A stretch of 64,000 nt of DNA from Lipingzhangella halophila (GTDB lineage Bacteria > Actinomycetota > Actinomycetes > Streptosporangiales > Streptosporangiaceae), in assembly GCF_014203805.1 (NCBI RefSeq), contig NZ_JACHJT010000002.1:124001-188000 (forward strand), given 5' to 3'. The notes under the pieces are model-generated. The model was not told the DNA's origin. It searched no databases and saw nothing but the letters and a program-made list of their open reading frames with translations. Of this stretch, positions 60,127 to 64,000 are shown in pieces. Each line of letters begins with the position of its first letter. Position 1 is the stretch's first letter. The position numbers and the translations under genes are program-made.

Positions 60127-61131
60127 TCAACGGTTGTAGGCGGGCATGGGGCCGCGCAGCGATGCTCCCACCTCGTCGCAGGCCGCGACCGTCTCGGCGG
60201 GCAGCGGTCCCGCGGCCACCGCGGCCAGGTTCGCCCGCAGGTGCTCGGCGCGTGAACCGCCCAGCAGCAGCGCGCCGGTGGCGGGCTTGCTCAGCAGCCA
60301 GCGCAGCGAGAGGTCGGTCAGGGACAGCCCCGCGCCGTCCGCGACACGGGTGAGCGCGTCGACCGCGTCGAACAGGGCATGATCCCAGTACCGCTGGCGG
60401 TACATCCCGGCGATGCGCGCGTCAGCGAAACGCCCGGAGGAGGGGTCCTGGTCGAAGCGGTGGCGGCCGGTGAGCATGCCGCCGGCGAGCGGGTTGTACA
60501 CCATCGTGAGCAGGCCGTGCGTCGCCGCGAACTCGGTGTACTCCTCCTCGATCCGGCGGGCGAGCAGGTTGTAGAGCTGCTGGGCGACCACGGGCTGGGG
60601 AGCGCCGGCCTCGGCCGCCGCGTGGCGCACGTCGGCGATCTGCCACGCCGCGTAGTTGGACACCCCGAGCGCTCCGACCTTGCCCTCTCTGACCAGATCG
60701 GCGACCGTGCTCAGGGTCTCGGCCAGCGGTGTGTCGCGGTCCGGCTGGTGCAGGTAGAGCAGGTCAACGCGATCGGTACCGAGGCGGGAGAGGCTGCCCT
60801 CCAGGCTGGCGCGCAGGCCGGCCGCCGAGAGCGGAGCGTTCTCCCCGGCGTCGGGGTGGGCTATCCCGGCCTTCGTGGCGAGCACGACCCGGTCCCGGCG
60901 CCGCGGCAGCAGGTCGCCGAGGATCTCCTCGCTGGCTCCGCCGGCGTAGCCGTTGGCGGTGTCGACGCTGGTGACGCCGGAGTCCAGGGCGAGGTCGAGC
61001 ATGCTCGCGGCGTCGGCGCCGGTCACCGTGTCCCCGAATGTCATGGTGCCCAGAACGGTTGCCGACATCGGCCTACCGATCCCGGGCAGCTCCACTGGGG
61101 CCAGCGCTGTGCTGGTCGGGCTCGCGGTCAT
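60127..61131 (-). CDS. Aldo/keto reductase
   Basis: A 334-aa (alpha/beta)8 aldo/keto reductase: SVDTANGYAGGASEEILGDL contains catalytic Asp and Tyr, VVLATKAGIAH the Lys, RVDLLYLHQPDRDTPLAETL the His, and the C-terminal cofactor region is TGALLLGGSRAEHLRANLAAV. It resembles AKR families that reduce or oxidise sugars and small aldehydes with NADP(H). It is first of two minus-strand genes, divergent from pdxA2/deoR, so the whole 59319-63406 block is probably one catabolic regulon. Confidence 0.92.
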   Translation of the reverse strand: MTASPTSTALAPVELPGIGRPMSATVLGTMTFGDTVTGADAASMLDLALDSGVTSVDTANGYAGGASEEILGDLLPRRRDRVVLATKAGIAHPDAGENAPLSAAGLRASLEGSLSRLGTDRVDLLYLHQPDRDTPLAETLSTVADLVREGKVGALGVSNYAAWQIADVRHAAAEAGAPQPVVAQQLYNLLARRIEEEYTEFAATHGLLTMVYNPLAGGMLTGRHRFDQDPSSGRFADARIAGMYRQRYWDHALFDAVDALTRVADGAGLSLTDLSLRWLLSKPATGALLLGGSRAEHLRANLAAVAAGPLPAETVAACDEVGASLRGPMPAYNR

Positions 61132-61246
61132 CGCGTACCTCCTTCGCGAGATCCCGGAGCCGCTGCGCTCCGGGGAGGCTCGCGCCTCGTGGGTAGCGGT
61201 GGCGGTTTCCGGCGCGGGTCCTGCAACTTCGGATCACTGTGCCATG

Positions 61247-61531
61247 ATTGCGCGTTTCACGCAATGAAAGTAGTTTGTTCTACGCAAGAAGTTGCGCATC
61301 TCTGCCACTCGGACCGCACCCATGCGCTCCGAGCGGGAACCCAGCGCCGAACGAGGAGGACCCGAATTCGATCTCTGCGGGTTACGCGCGCCCTTGTCTA
61401 CCCAATTGACCAGCCTAGAGCGGCAAAGGCCGGCACCGCCCCGCGCACTCCCCGGCCGCGTGGCACGGATCGCGCCCGCTGCACCCACCCCACGGCGCAC
61501 CAGCCACCAAACTGCGTATAGCGCGCAGTTT
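61247..61531. promoter_or_regulatory. Three TGCG/CGCA dyads in the akr-pdxA2 intergenic region
   Basis: This 476-bp intergenic region (61132-61607) contains no gene but has ATTGCG-N7-CGCAAT (61247-61265), CGCAA-N4-TTGCG (61283-61296) and AAACTGCG-N7-CGCAGTTT (61509-61531). The first two lie on the reductase side and the third 80 bp before pdxA2. They are candidate operators for the DeoR regulator encoded downstream. Confidence 0.55.
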
Positions 61532-61607
61532 TGGATTGGCACCGCCGGAGGCTGGACACCTCACTAGGACTGGCCGCCCCGGCACACAGACCAACGAAAG
61601 GCTGATC

Positions 61608-62684
61608 ATGACCACCGACACCCCGTTAGTCGCCATCACCATGGGCGACGGCGCCGGAATCGGCCCCGAGGTCACCGTCGGCGCGCTGCTCGACGAGGCG
61701 ACCAACCGGCGGTGCCGCCCCGTCGTCATCGGCGACCTCGCGCGGCTGCGCCAGGCCGCCCGGATCTCCGGGGCGCACGCCGAGTTGGTGGCCGTCGACC
61801 GCGTCGCCGACGCCGTGTTCGCCCCGGGCCGGATCAACGTGCTCGACCTGGGGCTGCTGCCCGAGGACCTGCGGTGGGGCGAGGTGCAAGCCGCCGCGGG
61901 CGAGGCCGCGTACCAGTACGTCCGGGTCGCCAGCGAGCTCGCGGTGGCCGGCGAGGTCCAGGGGATCTGCACGGCCCCTCTGAACAAGGAGGCGCTGCAC
62001 GCGAGCGGTCACGTATTTCCGGGCCATACCGAACTCTTCGCGCACCTGACCGGAACCGAGGAAGTGTCGATGATGCTGTCGACGTCCACGATCAAGGTCA
62101 TCCACGTGACCACACACCTCGGGCTGATCGACGCCGTGGCCCGGATCAACCCCGGCCTGGTGGAACGGACCGTGCGCCGCGGCCACGCGGCGGTGCGCGA
62201 CTCCGGGGTGGCCGACCCGAGGATCGGCGTGTGCGGGATCAACCCGCACGCGGGAGAGAACGGGCTGTTCGGGTACGGCGAGGAAGAAGAGAAGGTCGTC
62301 CCGGCGATCGGCACCCTGCGGGCCGACGGGATCAACGCACACGGCCCGCTCCCGGCCGACACCGCGTTCTTCCTGGCCAGTAGGGGTGACTACGACCTCA
62401 TTGTGGCGATGTACCACGACCAGGGGCACGCCCCGGTCAAGGTCCTCGGTATCGAGGAGGGCGTCAACATCACCGTGGGGCTGCCGGTCATCCGCACCTC
62501 GGTGGACCACGGCACCGCGTTCGACATCGCGGGTAAGGGGGTAGCCGCCGTCGGTAGCATGATCGAGGCCCTGCGCCAGGCGGCCGAACTGTCCCCCGCC
62601 CCGTCCACGAGAGGACACCCATGTCCCGCGGAACACGGGTCCGTCGCGACGCCATCGTCAAACTCGCCACCACGACCGGACTAG
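61608..62684 (+). CDS. pdxA2: PdxA2-type 4-phospho-D-threonate/erythronate dehydrogenase
   Basis: A 358-aa PdxA-family oxidative decarboxylase: VAITMGDGAGIGPEVTV at the N-terminus, GICTAPLNKEALHASGH then FPGHTELFAHLTG with metal-binding His, and IVAMYHDQGHAPVKVLG, VNITVGLPVIRTSVDHGTAFDIAGK. The gene is not near pdxJ or other pyridoxal genes. It adjoins a DeoR regulator and aldolase, so it belongs with PdxA2/DenP-type enzymes that act on 4-phospho-threonate or erythronate rather than in B6 synthesis. The ATG has AAAGG 7 nt before it. Its last 64 nt overlap the next gene; no DUF1537 kinase, the usual partner, is present in the window. Confidence 0.85.
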   Translation: MTTDTPLVAITMGDGAGIGPEVTVGALLDEATNRRCRPVVIGDLARLRQAARISGAHAELVAVDRVADAVFAPGRINVLDLGLLPEDLRWGEVQAAAGEAAYQYVRVASELAVAGEVQGICTAPLNKEALHASGHVFPGHTELFAHLTGTEEVSMMLSTSTIKVIHVTTHLGLIDAVARINPGLVERTVRRGHAAVRDSGVADPRIGVCGINPHAGENGLFGYGEEEEKVVPAIGTLRADGINAHGPLPADTAFFLASRGDYDLIVAMYHDQGHAPVKVLGIEEGVNITVGLPVIRTSVDHGTAFDIAGKGVAAVGSMIEALRQAAELSPAPSTRGHPCPAEHGSVATPSSNSPPRPD

Positions 62685-63406
62685 CCAGCGTGGAGGAGCT
62701 TTCCGCCCGGTTCGGGGTCACCGCGTCGACCATCCGGCGCGATCTCGCCCAGCTTGAGTCCGACGGCCAACTGGCGCGCACCTACGGCGGCGTCATGCCG
62801 CTGGTGGCCCACCCCGAGGCGTCGCTGCGGCAGCGCCTCGGGGAGGCGTTCGAGGCCAAGCGCGCGATCGCGACGTGGGCCGCGGCGCGGATCGGCACCG
62901 GAGAGACGATCCTGCTCGACTCCGGGTCGACCACCGGGGCTCTGGCGCACGAGCTGCGGCCCGCGCACGACCTGACCGTGGCCACCACCGGGCTGACCGC
63001 GCTCCAGGAGCTGGTCAACGCCGAGCACGTGCGTGTGGAGTGCCTCGGTGGCACGCTGCGCCATCTCAGCCAGGGCTTCATCGGACCGCTTACCGAGGAT
63101 GCCCTGGCCCGGATGACCTTCGACCGGGTGTTCCTCGGCGCGGACGCGGTGACCGCGGAGGACGGAATCTGCGAGGCCACCCTGGAACAGACGCGCCTCA
63201 AGGAGATCATGGCCCGGCGTTCCGAGCGGGTGTACGTGCTGGTGCACGCCGCCAAACTGGGCAAGCGCCCGTTCCACGCCTGGGCCAGGATGCCCGAGAG
63301 CTGGACCCTGGTGACCGACTCCAGCGCCGAGGACTCCGCCGTCCGGCCGTTCGCGGCCTCCGGGGTCGATGTCGTGGTTGTGGATCCGGACGGCACCGCA
63401 CGCTAG
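62621..63406 (+). CDS. DeoR-family repressor
   Basis: A 261-aa DeoR protein. The HTH is LATTTGLASVEELSARFGVT then ASTIRRDLAQLESDGQLART, with GGVM following. The sensor domain contains ILLDSGSTTGALAHEL, LTVATTGLTALQELVN, CLGGTLRHLSQGFIG and VFLGADAVTAEDGICEAT, the sugar-phosphate binding pattern of the family. It starts inside the 3' end of pdxA2 (64-nt overlap), so expression is coupled. Probable effector is a sugar-acid phosphate from the same pathway. Confidence 0.92.
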   Translation: MSRGTRVRRDAIVKLATTTGLASVEELSARFGVTASTIRRDLAQLESDGQLARTYGGVMPLVAHPEASLRQRLGEAFEAKRAIATWAAARIGTGETILLDSGSTTGALAHELRPAHDLTVATTGLTALQELVNAEHVRVECLGGTLRHLSQGFIGPLTEDALARMTFDRVFLGADAVTAEDGICEATLEQTRLKEIMARRSERVYVLVHAAKLGKRPFHAWARMPESWTLVTDSSAEDSAVRPFAASGVDVVVVDPDGTAR

Positions 63407-63464
63407 GGTCGCGGACTCCCCCGGCCGGACATCCCGGCCGCACTCGCCGGCGGTGTCCGCCGGC

Positions 63465-64000
63465 TCACCCCTCGGGAGTGTCCTTGGCGCGCAGCGCGTC
63501 CAGGACCGGGGCGTACATCCGGGTCTTGATGGTGCCGACCGTGGGGCCGGCCTTGGCCGCCTGGGCCTGGGCGAGCCGCACCGCGGTCGCGCGCACCGCG
63601 CTCTCCTCCACGGCATGGTCGACAATGGCGGCGGCACGGGCGTCCTCGCCGCCGTAGCGGCGCGCGGTGATCATGGCCTCGTGGGCGGTCTGCGGCGTGA
63701 GCCGGGCCTGGATCAGCGCGGACATCCCCGGTGTGAAGGGGATGTTGATGTCGGCTTCGGGCAGGCACCAGAATCCGCGGTCGGCGCGCATCACGCGGAA
63801 GTCGTGGGCCAGGGAGAGCATCGCACCGGCCGCGAAGGTGTGCCCCTGCAGTGCCGCCACTGTGACCACGGGCAACGTCAGCACACGCTCCAGGAGGGAG
63901 TGGACACTGGCGACGTAGTCGTGCTGCTGGTCGGGGTGGGCGGCCAGCCAGTCCAGGTCCAGACCGTTGGAGAAGAACTTGCCGGTCGCGGCGGTCACCA
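63465..64000 (-). CDS. Enoyl-CoA hydratase/isomerase family protein (5' end outside window)
   Basis: The visible 178 codons end at 63465 and run past the right edge, so the N-terminus is missing. The crotonase oxyanion-hole segments are present: TGKFFSNGLDLDWL and ALQGHTFAAGAMLSLAHDFRVM, then FWCLPEADINIPFTPGMSAL. The sequence pattern FFSNGLDLDWL is that of the enoyl-CoA isomerase (ECI-like) branch rather than of the classical hydratase, because the ECH catalytic Glu positions are not obvious. A short-chain fatty acyl-CoA isomerase role is likely but not certain. Confidence 0.85.
   Translation of the reverse strand, partial: VTAATGKFFSNGLDLDWLAAHPDQQHDYVASVHSLLERVLTLPVVTVAALQGHTFAAGAMLSLAHDFRVMRADRGFWCLPEADINIPFTPGMSALIQARLTPQTAHEAMITARRYGGEDARAAAIVDHAVEESAVRATAVRLAQAQAAKAGPTVGTIKTRMYAPVLDALRAKDTPEG

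Noticed and set aside
61608-62684. pdxA for vitamin B6 biosynthesis
   Set aside because: Actinomycetes generally make PLP through PdxST, and the context (DeoR, aldolase, aldo/keto reductase) points to catabolism.

Overview
The window is high-GC DNA with strong G/C third-position bias, frequent GTG/TTG starts and tightly overlapping operons. It carries actinobacterial family markers: a DUF397 plus DUF5753 XRE pair, a DUF574-type methyltransferase, a furA-katG pair with the conserved actinobacterial furA promoter element, and a Pgl/BREX type 2 system. It is most likely a filamentous actinomycete (Streptosporangiales/Nocardiopsaceae or Streptomyces-like). The genus cannot be fixed from the sequence alone.

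Layout. 1-5430: two class I methyltransferases, an orphan type I specificity subunit (hsdS), a membrane protein, and a MerR regulator divergent from the SDR gene it probably controls. 5635-17785: the core of a BREX type 2 (phage growth limitation) system, all on the minus strand and transcribed pglX > pglY > pglZ > brxD. It has a 50-bp perfect palindrome between pglX and pglY, a 106-bp tandem repeat between pglY and pglZ, and an AT-rich replaced-looking segment inside pglX. 17937-27130: DNA that separates this core from the kinase gene pglW (27358-31611). This interval holds a DUF397/XRE pair, two small proteins, and a compact two-armed gene cluster (20214-26996). One arm encodes an ASCH-like protein, an HTH regulator with a PLD-like domain and an M20 amidohydrolase. 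The divergent arm is five genes, each overlapping the next by an ATGA: an alanine-dehydrogenase-fold enzyme, two methyltransferase-fold proteins, a free-standing class I aminoacyl-tRNA-synthetase-like catalytic core, and an AdoMet-decarboxylase-like pyruvoyl enzyme. I recognise no characterised pathway with this gene set, and it is the best candidate for an undescribed biosynthetic system here.

31923-33541: three genes upstream of pglW in the same direction (HEAT-repeat protein, a small domain, and a metallopeptidase carrying a second copy of that domain). 33786-36923: LysR regulator, cyclase-family hydrolase, FAD monooxygenase. 36993-44109: rhamnoside uptake and hydrolysis operon (two ABC permeases, GH78 alpha-L-rhamnosidase, binding lipoprotein) with a divergent LacI regulator and operator-like palindromes. 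44154-46973: furA-katG oxidative-stress unit. 47248-49792: DUF574-type methyltransferase, alpha/beta hydrolase and a chimeric gene remnant. 49970-54663: aromatic-acid module (AAHS-type MFS transporter, IclR regulator, PDR/VanB-type reductase, CYP199-like P450) suited to uptake and O-demethylation of para-alkoxybenzoates. 54709-58829: NADAR protein, Asp/Glu-racemase-like protein lacking one catalytic Cys, zinc-ribbon hypothetical, SnoaL-like protein and LysR regulator. 58826-59253: a 428-bp element bounded by 26-bp perfect inverted repeats. 59319-63406: HpcH/HpaI aldolase, aldo/keto reductase, PdxA2-type dehydrogenase and DeoR regulator, resembling sugar-acid (threonate/erythronate-type) catabolism. 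The window ends in a partial crotonase.

No tRNA, rRNA, CRISPR array or intact insertion sequence was seen.
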